Positions 23,951-32,178 of a DNA stretch of 32,178 nucleotides are shown in pieces. The DNA lies in NCBI GenBank assembly GCA_022340755.1, contig JAJDNI010000271.1:1-32178 (forward strand), given 5' to 3'. Under the pieces are notes generated by a model. That model did no database searches, was not told where the DNA came from, and saw nothing but the letters and a program-made list of their open reading frames with translations. Each line of letters begins with the position of its first letter. The first letter of the stretch is position 1. This DNA comes from Gemmatimonadota bacterium (GTDB lineage Bacteria; Gemmatimonadota; Gemmatimonadetes; Longimicrobiales; Gaopeijiaceae). The position numbers were made by a program, and so were the translations under genes.

Positions 23951-25150
23951 TCAGAAGATCGCCTTCAGCATGACGAACGCCCATGTCATGTCCCTTTCCA
24001 GACGCCCGATCTCCGCCATGGCCCGGTCCTGGAAGACCCGTGAGCCCCCACCCATCAGGCTGAGCGATTCCGAACAGGCGTAGGCCACGGTGAGGTCCAG
24101 CTCGTCGCCGAAGTGTGCGGTGCTGAGTGTTCCCCGCTTCGCCGCGGCGAAGGAATGCGCGTCCACCTCCAGGACGACGTCCCCGGCCGGCTTCAGCGTG
24201 AGCTTCACGGCCCTGTCCTGTAGCCCATGGCCGGCGGTATTCGCCGGAATGTTCCTGAACTGGTCCGCGAAGCCGTAGCTCTTGTGATTGGTCCCGTACA
24301 CCGTGCTGAACACCTCGGTCCTGCCGTCCGACGGCGTGTCGTCGCCCGACAGGTAGTCGTACCAGAGGGTGACATGGGCTCGGCCGTCCCGAAAGCCGCG
24401 CCCTGCGTAGGCCGTGATCATGTACGCGGATACGGGGTCGCCCGTGCGCCGACCCCGCTGTAGGGCACCCTCGAAGCGGGCGTCCACCGCCCCGGCGAGC
24501 ACGTAGCGAAGCCCGGTCGTGTGCTGCCGTGTGTCGATGGCTCCCTCACCCCGTTGGTGGAGCCAGTAGAGATCGAGGCCGCCGGGCCCTGCACGCTTCG
24601 ACGTAGCGTAGACCGCGAAGAAGTCCTGGTTGTCGGAGACCGTCGGTGCGGTCGCCTCGCCGATCTTGTAGCCGACGATGGTCACGTTGGACGCTCCGTG
24701 CGTCGCGTCGAGGCGAACCCCGTCGAACGCTCGCCCCTGGGGGGACCAGTCAGAGACGCCCACGAGGCGCTCTTCGCCGAAGCCGGTGGCCTGTCTGCCG
24801 ACGGTCGCCGTGAGCCATGGAGCCCGCTGGGGCCGGTAACGCAGGTAGCCCTGATGCATGTCGAATTGGTCAGCAGCGTAGTCGCCGGACGGATCGGTCT
24901 CTTCGCCCCAGTACCGGACGTCCTGCAATTGGATGAAGACGGACAGATCGTCGTTCACACGCGCGTCCATGGCGGCCCGCACTCGCATTACCGTGAAGTC
25001 GTCCTTCCCGGTGCCTACCGGGTCGCGGTACTCGAAGCGGGGACGGACCTCACCATGCCAGGTGACGGCCTGCGCGCACACCGGCGCGGGGACCACGGCG
25101 AGCAGGACCGCCGTGATCAGCCGTCTCGCTACCCGCTCTTCACCGATCAT
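23951..25150 (-). CDS. Outer-membrane porin of the alginate-export type
   Basis: A 399-residue barrel protein. A signal peptide (LITAVLLAVVPAPVCAQA) is followed by the opening strand WHGEVRPRFEYRD and many alternating strands, including MRVRAAMDARVNDDLSVFIQLQDVR, LTATVGRQATGFGEERLVG and GLRYVLAGAVDARFEGAL. It ends MTWAFVMLKAIF with a C-terminal Phe, the usual barrel-assembly signal. The order resembles the alginate-export (PF13372-like) porins; the solute is unknown. ATG 25150 has no Shine-Dalgarno. It follows the GspG-like gene by 36 bp and precedes the lipoprotein gene by 16 bp, suggesting one three-gene transcript from the 25550-25720 region. Confidence 0.8.
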   Translation of the reverse strand: MIGEERVARRLITAVLLAVVPAPVCAQAVTWHGEVRPRFEYRDPVGTGKDDFTVMRVRAAMDARVNDDLSVFIQLQDVRYWGEETDPSGDYAADQFDMHQGYLRYRPQRAPWLTATVGRQATGFGEERLVGVSDWSPQGRAFDGVRLDATHGASNVTIVGYKIGEATAPTVSDNQDFFAVYATSKRAGPGGLDLYWLHQRGEGAIDTRQHTTGLRYVLAGAVDARFEGALQRGRRTGDPVSAYMITAYAGRGFRDGRAHVTLWYDYLSGDDTPSDGRTEVFSTVYGTNHKSYGFADQFRNIPANTAGHGLQDRAVKLTLKPAGDVVLEVDAHSFAAAKRGTLSTAHFGDELDLTVAYACSESLSLMGGGSRVFQDRAMAEIGRLERDMTWAFVMLKAIF

Positions 25151-25186
25151 GGGGTGGGGAGTTGGATGCTCGTCGGAGGGGCAGGG

Positions 25187-25549
25187 TCAGCGGCGGAGCA
25201 GCTTCCTCAGGGTGATGTCGTCGGTGGTCCCCTCGACGCCGTCGGGCCCCTTCGAGCCCACCTCGAAGCCGTCGGGGATCTGCTTGAGGTAGTACTCGTG
25301 GCCCCAGGGGTCCTGCGGGTTCGAGGTGTACTCTCTCGACAACCAGTAGGACCAATCGCTGGGATAACCCTCACCTCGCATGACCCGCGCGCTCAACTCC
25401 TCGGTCATGGTCTGGAGGCGGCCGGGCACGATCTTGGCTTTGACCCGGTCCACAACCGGCCGGGCCTTCGCCTCCATGACCGTGCGGGTCCGCGGCACCG
25501 CCATGCCCACACAGAGCACCAGGATGAGGAACAGGATGAACTTGCCCAT
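25187..25549 (-). CDS. Orphan GspG-like (major pseudopilin C-terminal) protein
   Basis: A 120-residue protein. The N-terminus is a single membrane segment (GKFILFLILVLCVGMAV) and the C-terminus (~80-115) has the type II secretion GspG signature DPWGHEYYLKQIPDGFEVGSKGPDG followed by GTTDDI, the calcium-loop region. It lacks the prepilin cleavage motif (G followed by FTLIE-like sequence), so it may be a membrane-anchored rather than assembled pseudopilin. ATG 25549 follows GAGAGG closely; an in-frame ATG at 25600 would put 17 hydrophilic residues before the membrane helix. No other secretion genes are nearby. It heads the probable GspG-like/porin/lipoprotein transcript. Confidence 0.7.
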   Translation of the reverse strand: MGKFILFLILVLCVGMAVPRTRTVMEAKARPVVDRVKAKIVPGRLQTMTEELSARVMRGEGYPSDWSYWLSREYTSNPQDPWGHEYYLKQIPDGFEVGSKGPDGVEGTTDDITLRKLLRR

Positions 25550-25720
25550 CGCCTCTCTTTCCGTTGCAGGAACCGGCTCGGAAGACCAGTCCGTGTTCAA
25601 ACGTGCTCAGAGATGTTGCTTCCGCGCAACGGTACGGACTGTCCGCGCCGGGCGGGAGGTGGCACGGGATCTGCACGGGAGACGCCCCCTTGGACAGGGC
25701 TGAAGGCACGAGGAGGCTTC

Positions 25721-26545
25721 ATGAACATCCGCAGCGGCACCTGGGGTGCTCTTGCGCTGGCTGCGGCCTTGGCCGCCGCGGCTTGTTCCGACAGCACCGC
25801 CCCGGCCGGACCTGGCACACTCTCGCTGTCGGTATCGGCAGCGCCGGTGGACTCGACGAGCTCCAACGTCAACACGACCCCGGCGGCGGGGGTGACCCAG
25901 AATGACGGCACGCACACGCTCACCCTGGAGAGCGTGCAGTTGGTCGTACGCCGCATCGAGCTGGCGCGGGCTGATACCGTGTGCTCGCAGGGAGACGACG
26001 ACGGGGAGCACGCGAGCGAATGGAAGCGCGTGGGCGACTGTGAGGAGCTCGCCCTGGGACCGATCCTCGTGGACGTCCCGCTGGACGGCCAGGTGGACAA
26101 GGTCTTCTCCGTGCAGCTACCCGAAGGAACCTACCGGGGAGTGGAGCTGCAGATCCACCGGCCCTGGCACCGCAACCAGAGTGACCTGGACTTCCTCCAG
26201 GCCAACCCGGACTTCGACAGCGTGAGCGTGCGGGCGGAGGGCACCTTCGACGGCAACCCCTTCGCGCTCGTCGAGCACGTGGAAGCCCGCCAACGGTACC
26301 CCATCGACCCGCCCCTCGACGTGACGGCGACCTCCGCGCCCACCAACATCACCCTGCACCTGGACGTGTCGACGTGGTTCCTCCGGCAGGACGGGAGCCT
26401 CGTCGATCCCTCCACCGCGAACGACGGTGGCGCGAACGAGTATCTGGTGCGCTGGAACATCATGCGGTCCCTCCAGGCCTTCCAGGACGACGACCACGAC
26501 GGTCATTGGGACGGATATCACAGCGGCCATGGCGAAGGCGGCTGA
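25721..26545 (+). CDS. DUF4382-like lipoprotein with Asp/His-rich C-terminus
   Basis: A 274-residue lipoprotein: signal peptide WGALALAAALAAAACSDS with lipobox AAAC at ~22. The body resembles DUF4382-type beta-sandwich proteins: GTLSLSVSAAPVD, LTLESVQLVVRRIEL, then LGPILVDVPLDGQVDKVFSVQLPEGTYRGVELQI. Two further cysteines (TVCSQG and VGDCEE) could form a disulfide around an acidic loop (DDDGEH). The end is a metal-ligand-like stretch, FQDDDHDGHWDGYHSGHGEGG. ATG 25721 has GAGGAGG 5 nt upstream. It is transcribed alone, divergent from the GspG-like gene and closed by the 26573-26602 hairpin. Family match is by pattern only; role unknown, possibly divalent metal binding at the outer membrane. 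Confidence 0.75.
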   Translation: MNIRSGTWGALALAAALAAAACSDSTAPAGPGTLSLSVSAAPVDSTSSNVNTTPAAGVTQNDGTHTLTLESVQLVVRRIELARADTVCSQGDDDGEHASEWKRVGDCEELALGPILVDVPLDGQVDKVFSVQLPEGTYRGVELQIHRPWHRNQSDLDFLQANPDFDSVSVRAEGTFDGNPFALVEHVEARQRYPIDPPLDVTATSAPTNITLHLDVSTWFLRQDGSLVDPSTANDGGANEYLVRWNIMRSLQAFQDDDHDGHWDGYHSGHGEGG

Positions 26546-26572
26546 CGCACAGGCCGTCGGTTCGAAACGACC

Positions 26573-26602
26573 GCGGGCCGGTCCCAGAGGGGACCGGCCC
26601 GC
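26573..26602. terminator. 13-bp perfect hairpin terminator between convergent genes
   Basis: The arms gcgggccggtccc (26573-26585) and gggaccggcccgc (26590-26602) form a perfect 13-bp stem with loop agag, followed on the plus strand by acctctttcc. It separates the plus-strand lipoprotein gene (ends 26545) from the convergent BNR gene (ends 26629) and can serve both. Confidence 0.85.
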
Positions 26603-26628
26603 ACCTCTTTCCGGATGCCGACGTCGGC

Positions 26629-29600
26629 TCAGTGGATCCAGCCGATCTGCTCCAGGATCTCCGGTAGCTCACTCTCGTCGAAAAGGGAGCTGCTACCCGT
26701 GACGCCGGCGCCACGCTCCACCCGGAGATCCGTGGTGAAGGTCTTGTCACCGATCCTGAGGGTCACCGTGTAGCTCCCCGGACCCTCCATGGCGCCACCC
26801 CCGAAGCCACCCCTGCCGCCGAGGCGACGGAACAGGGCGTAGGGGCTCTCACCGGGCATGATGAGCTCGCCCAGCGTCTGCATCTGGTTCATGTCGAAGC
26901 CCATGGCCGCAGCCGTGCCACCGCCCCGGCCACCACGTCCACCCTCGGTCGCCGGCCTGGGCGGAGTCTCCCCCGGGCGCGCCTGGAAGGCTTCGGGGTT
27001 TCGACCGGCCATGCCGCCGCCGAAGCGACCGCCGGCGAAGGCGTTCATGAGGAGCGACATGTCCGTCTCGCCGGTGAAGATCCCCACCATGCGACGCAGT
27101 GGCGCTTCGTCCCAACCGGCCTTGATGAGGGAGTCGGCGACCTCCTTGGCCCGATTCGCCGTGCGGATGCTGTCACGGCGCTCCGAGGGTGAGAGAGACG
27201 CCGCCTCACTCGGGTCCGGACGGTAGTTCCAGGTCACCGTGTGCAGGCCGGCTCCAGCCGGGCCCGTCAGGCTCCGAATGACCTTCCCGTCCGCGTTCTT
27301 GATGGTGATATGGGCCTGCGGGCCGCGGGCGCGCATGCCGCCCTGGCCTCCGGGACCCATCCTGCCACCGGCCGGCGGCCCACCCTCGGCCATCTGGCCG
27401 CGACCCTGACCACCCGCCGCGTCGGCCAGTGTCTTGGCCATGTCGGCGCCGATGTAGTAGCTGATCTCGGCGTCGGAGCCCGGCGTCGGCCGGGCGAACC
27501 ACTCCTGGCCGTACGATTCCCCACCCCTGAGCTCCTCACCGAACTGGAGACCGGGAGCCGGCTGGAACAGTCCTGCGCCGTCCGCGACCACGTTGTCGGT
27601 AAGCTGCTCGAGCGGGCCGATGCCCACGATCCAGATCGAGCGGCCGTGCGTCGCCGCGAGGAGATCGTGATCCCGTGGATGGATCTGCAGGTCGCGCACC
27701 GGCACGCCTGGCATACCGGTCATGAACCGCTGCCACGTTCCCCCACGATTGGTGGACACGTACACGCCGATGTCCGTCCCGGCGAACAGCAGGTTCGGAT
27801 TGTGTGGATCCTCGCGGATCACACGCATGAAGTCCTGCGCGTCCGTGGCCGGGAGATTCGCGGCGATGGAGCGGAAGGTCTGTCCGCCGTCGTCGGTGAC
27901 GAACACGTACGGCTTCATGTCGTCGCGGCGGTGGTCCTCGATGGCCACGTAGAACCGGCCGTCGTCGAAGTGCGAGGGCTCGACTCCGGTGATGTACGCG
28001 CCCTTGGGGGCACCCTTGAGCCGGTCGGTGAGCTCGGTCCATTGGCCGCCATCGTCCTTCGTCATCCACAGCCGGCCATCGTCCGTGCCGGCGTAGAGCC
28101 AGCCCTGATGCAGCGGAGACTCCGCCAGGGCGACCACCGTGGCGTAGGTTTCGGCACCGGTGGCGTCCGTCGTGATGCCTCCGGTGGTGGTCGTGCTGAT
28201 CTTCACCTTCTCCGGATCGGCATAGGAGAGGTCCGGGGAGATGGGCTTCATGTGCTCGCCGCCGTCGAGGCTCTTCAGCACGCGGTTCCCCGCGGCGTAG
28301 ACGACCTGACGGTCGAACTTCGACTGCAGGAGCGGCGTGTTCCAGTTGTAGCGCATCTGCAGGGCCGTGGAGTCGGCGGTCGCCTTCTCCTGCAGAGCCT
28401 TGATCCGGGGATCGTCGGCCGAGACGCCCTTGTCCTCGAGGACGACGATGGAGTCCTGCAGAGGACGCCAGTCGTCCTGCCAGTCGGGCTTCTGCACGCT
28501 GGTCCGCTCGCCGGTCTTGGTGTTCATGCGGCTGATGGCGCCGCCCTGCGACTCGGCCCAGACGATGTTCGGGTCACCCCAATCCTGGGCGGTCTGGAAG
28601 CCGTCACCGCCGGCCACCGTGTACCACCAGTAGTTGCTGATGCCCGACCGGTCCGTGACGCGGCTGGGGCCACACCAGGTGCCGTTGTCCTGAAGGCCGC
28701 CGCACACGCGATACGGCATGTCGTAGTTGAAGCTCACATGGTAGAACTGGCCGATGGCGATGTGGTTCAGGTAGCTCCAGTTGCCACCCTTGTCGTACGT
28801 GATGGCCACGCCGCCGTCGTTGCCCACCACCATGCGGCTGCCGTCGTTCGGATCGATCCACAGGGCGTGGTCGTCCACGTGGATGTCGTTGGTGGTGGTG
28901 CCGTAGGTCTTGCCTCCGTCATTGGAATACTGCAGCGGGGTGGACGAGAAGTAGATCCGGTTCGGATCCTGCGGGTCGATGCGGACCTGAGAGTAGTAGA
29001 ACGGCCGGGTGTCCACGTCGTTCATCTTCTCCCACGTGCTGCCTCCGTCCTGGGAGCGGTAGAGACCCGTCCCGCCCGAGCCGTCGGCTTCCTTCTTCGC
29101 CTCGACCTCGCAGTACATCACGTCGGGGTTGGACAGGCTGATGGCGATGCCGATGCGACCCTTCTCCGCCGTCGGGAATCCGTTCCCCTTCACCTCGGTC
29201 CAGGTGTCGCCACCGTCGGTGCTCTTCCAGAGCCCGCTCCCGGGGCCACCGCTCTGCAGGAAGTACGGCCCCCGCACACGCTCCCAACTCGATGCCCACA
29301 CGACATTGGGATCGCGGGGGTCCAGGGCGACGTCAACGAAGCCCGCCTTGTCGCTGATGAACTTCACCAGCTTCCAGGTCTCGCCGCCGTCGGTGGTGCG
29401 ATAGAGGCCACGCTCCTTGTTGGGCCCCCAGACGTGCCCGAGGGCCGCGACATAGACGATGTCGGGATTCGTCGGGTGAACAACGATGCGGCCGACGGCC
29501 TGCGTTTCCTGCAGTCCCTTGAACACCCAGGTCTGCCCACCATCGGTGGACTTGTAGATGCCCCCACCGGGGGAGATGGAGTTGCGGGAGTCCTCTTCAC

Positions 29601-29934
29601 CGGTGCCGGCCCAGACCTGGTTCGGGTCGGACGGCGCGATCGCCAGATCGCCCATGGACGACACCCGGGGGTTGTCCCACACCGCCTGGAAGGTCGTCCC
29701 GTTGTTGGTGGTCTTGAAGACGCCACCCGCGGCGGATGCCACATAGAAAGTCTTGGACGGGCTCGGGAGCCCCTCCACGTCGGTGACACGGCCCATGATG
29801 TTGGCGGGCCCAATGGAGCGCCATCGGAAGGCCTCCATCACATTGTCCGGAAGGGGCTGAGTGAGTTGCGCGCTCAGCCCCGGGACGGCGAAAGCCAATG
29901 CCAGCGCCGCCCCGAAGAGAGTCTTGCCTCGCAT
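26629..29934 (-). CDS. Large secreted BNR/sortilin-like beta-propeller protein
   Basis: A 1,101-residue exported protein. A signal peptide (RGKTLFGAALALAFAVPGLSA) precedes FRWRSIGPANIMGRVTDVEG and a series of BNR/Asp-box units: STDGGQTW, TTDGGETW, STDGGDTW, SQDGGSTW, SNDGGKTY, then TKDDGGQW and TDDGGQTF further on. This fits one or two large VPS10/sortilin-like propellers (~30-780). A FlgD-like beta domain follows (AHITIKNADGKVIRSLTGPAG ... TVTWNYRPDP), flanked by low-complexity Gly/Met/Arg stretches (GGRMGPGGQGGMRARGPQ; GGRGGRGGGTAAAMG). The end is a second small beta region (SYTVTLRIGDKTFTTDLRVERG). ATG 29934 has AGGAAG 7 nt upstream. It lies downstream of the TonB receptor on the same strand. 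Hydrolase activity is often suggested for this family but no catalytic site is visible. Confidence 0.9.
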   Translation of the reverse strand: MRGKTLFGAALALAFAVPGLSAQLTQPLPDNVMEAFRWRSIGPANIMGRVTDVEGLPSPSKTFYVASAAGGVFKTTNNGTTFQAVWDNPRVSSMGDLAIAPSDPNQVWAGTGEEDSRNSISPGGGIYKSTDGGQTWVFKGLQETQAVGRIVVHPTNPDIVYVAALGHVWGPNKERGLYRTTDGGETWKLVKFISDKAGFVDVALDPRDPNVVWASSWERVRGPYFLQSGGPGSGLWKSTDGGDTWTEVKGNGFPTAEKGRIGIAISLSNPDVMYCEVEAKKEADGSGGTGLYRSQDGGSTWEKMNDVDTRPFYYSQVRIDPQDPNRIYFSSTPLQYSNDGGKTYGTTTNDIHVDDHALWIDPNDGSRMVVGNDGGVAITYDKGGNWSYLNHIAIGQFYHVSFNYDMPYRVCGGLQDNGTWCGPSRVTDRSGISNYWWYTVAGGDGFQTAQDWGDPNIVWAESQGGAISRMNTKTGERTSVQKPDWQDDWRPLQDSIVVLEDKGVSADDPRIKALQEKATADSTALQMRYNWNTPLLQSKFDRQVVYAAGNRVLKSLDGGEHMKPISPDLSYADPEKVKISTTTTGGITTDATGAETYATVVALAESPLHQGWLYAGTDDGRLWMTKDDGGQWTELTDRLKGAPKGAYITGVEPSHFDDGRFYVAIEDHRRDDMKPYVFVTDDGGQTFRSIAANLPATDAQDFMRVIREDPHNPNLLFAGTDIGVYVSTNRGGTWQRFMTGMPGVPVRDLQIHPRDHDLLAATHGRSIWIVGIGPLEQLTDNVVADGAGLFQPAPGLQFGEELRGGESYGQEWFARPTPGSDAEISYYIGADMAKTLADAAGGQGRGQMAEGGPPAGGRMGPGGQGGMRARGPQAHITIKNADGKVIRSLTGPAGAGLHTVTWNYRPDPSEAASLSPSERRDSIRTANRAKEVADSLIKAGWDEAPLRRMVGIFTGETDMSLLMNAFAGGRFGGGMAGRNPEAFQARPGETPPRPATEGGRGGRGGGTAAAMGFDMNQMQTLGELIMPGESPYALFRRLGGRGGFGGGAMEGPGSYTVTLRIGDKTFTTDLRVERGAGVTGSSSLFDESELPEILEQIGWIH

Positions 29935-30100
29935 CGCAGTGCTTCCTGCCGTGAGGAATGGGTGCTCGTCCGCCGGGAGGGTGCGGCGGCAGGCTCATTG
30001 TGGTGGTCGATCACCTGAAAAGACAAGGAGGCACAGGCCGGTGTTGAGCGGAGTGGGTACCCGGCCCAACGCCGCCCTACGCCGATTTCGCGCGCCCGTC

Positions 30101-32178
30101 CTAGAACCAGGCCGTCAGCCCGATCCTCAGAGTCCGCGGCGGCACGCGCTGCAGGACCGCCCCGAAGTACTGGTCGCTGGTGACGCCGGTCCAGGGCTTG
30201 GCCAGGTCGGGATAGTAGTCCATCCCGTTGTTCACCATGGTGTTCAGCTGCGTGGTGGCCCTGTTGCCCGTCACGTTGAACAAGTCCACGGAGACCGACA
30301 GCAGGCGGCCCCGCAGGTCGAACATCCGCTCCAGATGGAGATCCAGGTTCGCTCGGGTGTCCATCTCGGGATAGCCCCGTGGCCCCACGTACACGTAGTT
30401 CCCCTCCAAGGGCGAGAACAGCCGGTAGTCCAGCTCTTGCCCGTTGGACGTCGCAGGGGGCACCACGCCGCCACGGCCTCGGGATCCCCCGGAGAGCGCT
30501 CCCGTGCCCACCCGGTAGGTGAAGATCCCCAGGGAGGTCAGCCTGAACTGGGGCGAGTAGTGGTCGCCGGTGCGGTACGTCCAGAAGGCCCCGCCCCGGA
30601 GGTTCCATCCGAGATCACCCCAGACGGAGACCTTCCCCTCGGCGTCGGCGTAGTTCTCCAGGAACCCGTATGCGTTCACGCCCTCGTTCACGCGCGCATA
30701 GGGGCCCGCATTGTACGACATCGGGTCCGTGTAGCCCGACACGTTGTCCAGATTCCCCTTGAGCTTCGTGGACACGAAGCTGAACGAGCCGCCCCACGTC
30801 GGACGTGCCACCTCGATGGTGAACTGGAACTGCCCGAAGACTCGCTTGGCTCCCGGCGCCGTGGTCAACGCGTAGTCCGGGTTCCACGTCAGGCCTGCGG
30901 TGTCGGCAAGGGTCATATAGGGCACCGCAGGCACGTCCATGCACATGGCTTCATGCAAGCACACCAGCCGTTCCCTGATGACGTAGTTCGGGAGGTAGAT
31001 CTCCGGAAGCCAGACGCTGCCGCCGCCGTACGCCACCGGCTGACCGCCCTGGTACACGCGAACGCCCTTGAACAGCGTGTAGTTCGTGGCGGCGTTCCGG
31101 TCCACCAGGGCCACCATGTCGCGGTTCGAGCGGCGCGTGTACAGCATCTCCATCTTCACCGATCCGCCGAACTGCTTCTCCAGCCCCACCAGCCACTCGT
31201 TGATGTACGGCTGCTTGTACCCCTCCACTGGGCCCGTCTCGTTCAGGGCCTCGACGGACTCTCTGGTGAAAACGCCCAGCGCCGCCAGCGAGTCCCGCTG
31301 CTGGACGGTGAACTGCTGGGTGGGCGACGTCGGGATACCGTGGTAGTACCAGACCTCGTCGTTGGTGAACACGTTCGATCCGGCGGCCCGGTCGAACATC
31401 TGCGTGATGAGATCCTGGTGATACCGGCCCCAGTGCGCCTTCACCACCAGAGACTTGTCCCGGGTCAGGTTCACCGAGAGGCCCACCCGCGGATCGATCG
31501 CCTGGTCCTGAACCGCAAGGAAGCGGTCGCCGCCCGCCGGGTTCAACCAGCCCTGCCACTGGTTCCACCGTGCACCGGGTGACAACACCACACGCGACCC
31601 GAGCTGGATGGCCGATTGGACGTACGCGGCGGCGTTCGCCACCTCCGCGTCCAGGTTCACCTCACCACCCCACCCCGTAGGCACCCAATTCACGCTCGAC
31701 ACGTGCCAGGTGTTCGGATCGTCGGGGGTGAAGGAAGCGATGCGGCTGGGGAGCCACGTCATCCCGCCGCTGCGCAGTCGCTGGTTGATGAACGCGCCCC
31801 GCGTGTAGTCCGCTCCGATCTTTACCGTGTGCTCCAGCGACCCCGTGTGAAGCCGGAGGGACAGCTGGGAGTGTGCCGACGTGCTGGATGGCGCGCTCCG
31901 CAGGAAGAAGGGATTGTTCCCGTACGCCGAGTACGGCGGCCACAGCGAGAACGTGCGGATGCCCGGCACGTCCAGACCCTCGTAGGGCGTGTACCGCTCG
32001 TCCTGCGTGAAGCGGTTCACCCGGGTCTCCCACACCCCCCACTGGCCCAGGGTCTCCGTCCACGACGCGTTCGCCAGCCACGTCGGCGACGTGTAGCGCT
32101 GGGCGGCACCGGGCGCCTCGTAGCCCGTGATCCCGTAGTTGTCCGCCTGCGTCCCCAGATACGCCGCCGACAGCTCCA
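30101..32178 (-). CDS. TonB-dependent receptor (N-terminus beyond window)
   Basis: The visible 692 codons are the barrel part of a TonB-dependent outer-membrane receptor; the signal peptide, any carboxypeptidase-like domain and most of the plug are beyond the right edge. Recognisable segments are paired barrel strands with extracellular loops (SLRLHTGSLEHTVKIGADYT, VVLSPGARWNQWQG, DPRVGLSVNLTRDKSLVVKA, VEMLYTRR-like NRDMVALVD) and the closing strand TLRIGLTAWF with terminal Phe. A loop contains a Cys pair (LVCLHEAMCMD). It resembles OAR-like receptors with a long barrel. The substrate is unknown; the BNR protein gene 166 bp downstream on the same strand may be functionally linked. The frame continues to the edge without a stop. 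Confidence 0.9.
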   Translation of the reverse strand, partial: ELSAAYLGTQADNYGITGYEAPGAAQRYTSPTWLANASWTETLGQWGVWETRVNRFTQDERYTPYEGLDVPGIRTFSLWPPYSAYGNNPFFLRSAPSSTSAHSQLSLRLHTGSLEHTVKIGADYTRGAFINQRLRSGGMTWLPSRIASFTPDDPNTWHVSSVNWVPTGWGGEVNLDAEVANAAAYVQSAIQLGSRVVLSPGARWNQWQGWLNPAGGDRFLAVQDQAIDPRVGLSVNLTRDKSLVVKAHWGRYHQDLITQMFDRAAGSNVFTNDEVWYYHGIPTSPTQQFTVQQRDSLAALGVFTRESVEALNETGPVEGYKQPYINEWLVGLEKQFGGSVKMEMLYTRRSNRDMVALVDRNAATNYTLFKGVRVYQGGQPVAYGGGSVWLPEIYLPNYVIRERLVCLHEAMCMDVPAVPYMTLADTAGLTWNPDYALTTAPGAKRVFGQFQFTIEVARPTWGGSFSFVSTKLKGNLDNVSGYTDPMSYNAGPYARVNEGVNAYGFLENYADAEGKVSVWGDLGWNLRGGAFWTYRTGDHYSPQFRLTSLGIFTYRVGTGALSGGSRGRGGVVPPATSNGQELDYRLFSPLEGNYVYVGPRGYPEMDTRANLDLHLERMFDLRGRLLSVSVDLFNVTGNRATTQLNTMVNNGMDYYPDLAKPWTGVTSDQYFGAVLQRVPPRTLRIGLTAWF

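Noticed and set aside
25569-25600. GGAACC with downstream TCC as an ECF sigma promoter for the lipoprotein gene
   Set aside because: The -10 match is poor and such hexamers are common in GC-rich DNA.
24521-25720. Upstream in-frame extension of the 25721 lipoprotein gene
   Set aside because: The extension runs antisense through the porin and GspG-like genes; a strong GAGGAGG site and signal peptide mark ATG 25721 as the start.
27241-30018. Very long open frame on the plus strand opposite the BNR gene
   Set aside because: It is an antisense shadow of a GC-rich gene: composition dominated by Arg, His, Gly, Val, Asp and no family motif, while the minus strand encodes clear BNR repeats.

Overview
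The window is about 32 kb of GC-rich, densely coded bacterial DNA. It carries no rRNA, tRNA, CRISPR array, integrase or insertion sequence that I can see. The gene content is that of a Gram-negative, outer-membrane-bearing bacterium: an RND tripartite efflux system, a TonB-dependent receptor, an alginate-export-type porin and other beta-barrel proteins. The large BNR-repeat secreted protein, DUF4097 protein, secreted M1 peptidase, many 'AQ'-type signal peptides and high GC suggest Gemmatimonadota or a similar soil/sediment lineage. That placement is inference from gene style, not from a marker gene.

Region 1 (1-9419) is a copper/silver island. A minus-strand operon encodes a CusC-like outer-membrane channel, a CusB-like adaptor and a CusA-like RND pump that runs off the left edge. 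It has an ATGA overlap between the first two genes and a 12-nt gap before the third. The pump keeps the three methionines of the CusA metal site and adds a Met/Gly-rich periplasmic insertion; the adaptor carries a matching Met-rich tail. Divergent to it is an ArsP_1/DUF318-type permease with a His-rich C-terminus. Convergent with that is an OmpR-type regulator plus CusS-like kinase pair (ATGA overlap). The 150-bp gap between operon and permease contains two inverted repeats.

Region 2 (9477-14207) is a NarL/NarX-type signalling block. A PAS histidine kinase and LuxR-type response regulator (8-bp overlap) lie divergent to a second NarX-like kinase, followed by a tandem universal stress protein and a CBS-domain protein, closed by a strong hairpin terminator. 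The second kinase has Tyr-Ser where the phospho-acceptor His-Asp should be, while its ATPase domain looks intact. It may be a pseudokinase or regulatory partner of the adjacent canonical pair, and this is the most interesting feature of the window.

Region 3 (14229-25549) is mostly minus strand: a DUF4097 protein with seven 18-residue repeats, a small plus-strand beta-barrel protein, a VOC/CatE-like protein, a ChaN-like lipoprotein-family protein, an M1 peptidase overlapping an AAA ATPase, a PadR regulator with a striking AT-rich palindrome cluster upstream, an Fpg/Nei glycosylase, a lipoprotein of an uncharacterised family, a porin and an orphan GspG-like protein.

Region 4 (25721-32178) has a plus-strand lipoprotein with an Asp/His-rich tail, a 13-bp hairpin terminator shared with the convergent gene, a 1,101-residue BNR-repeat secreted protein, and a TonB-dependent receptor whose 5' end lies beyond the right edge.
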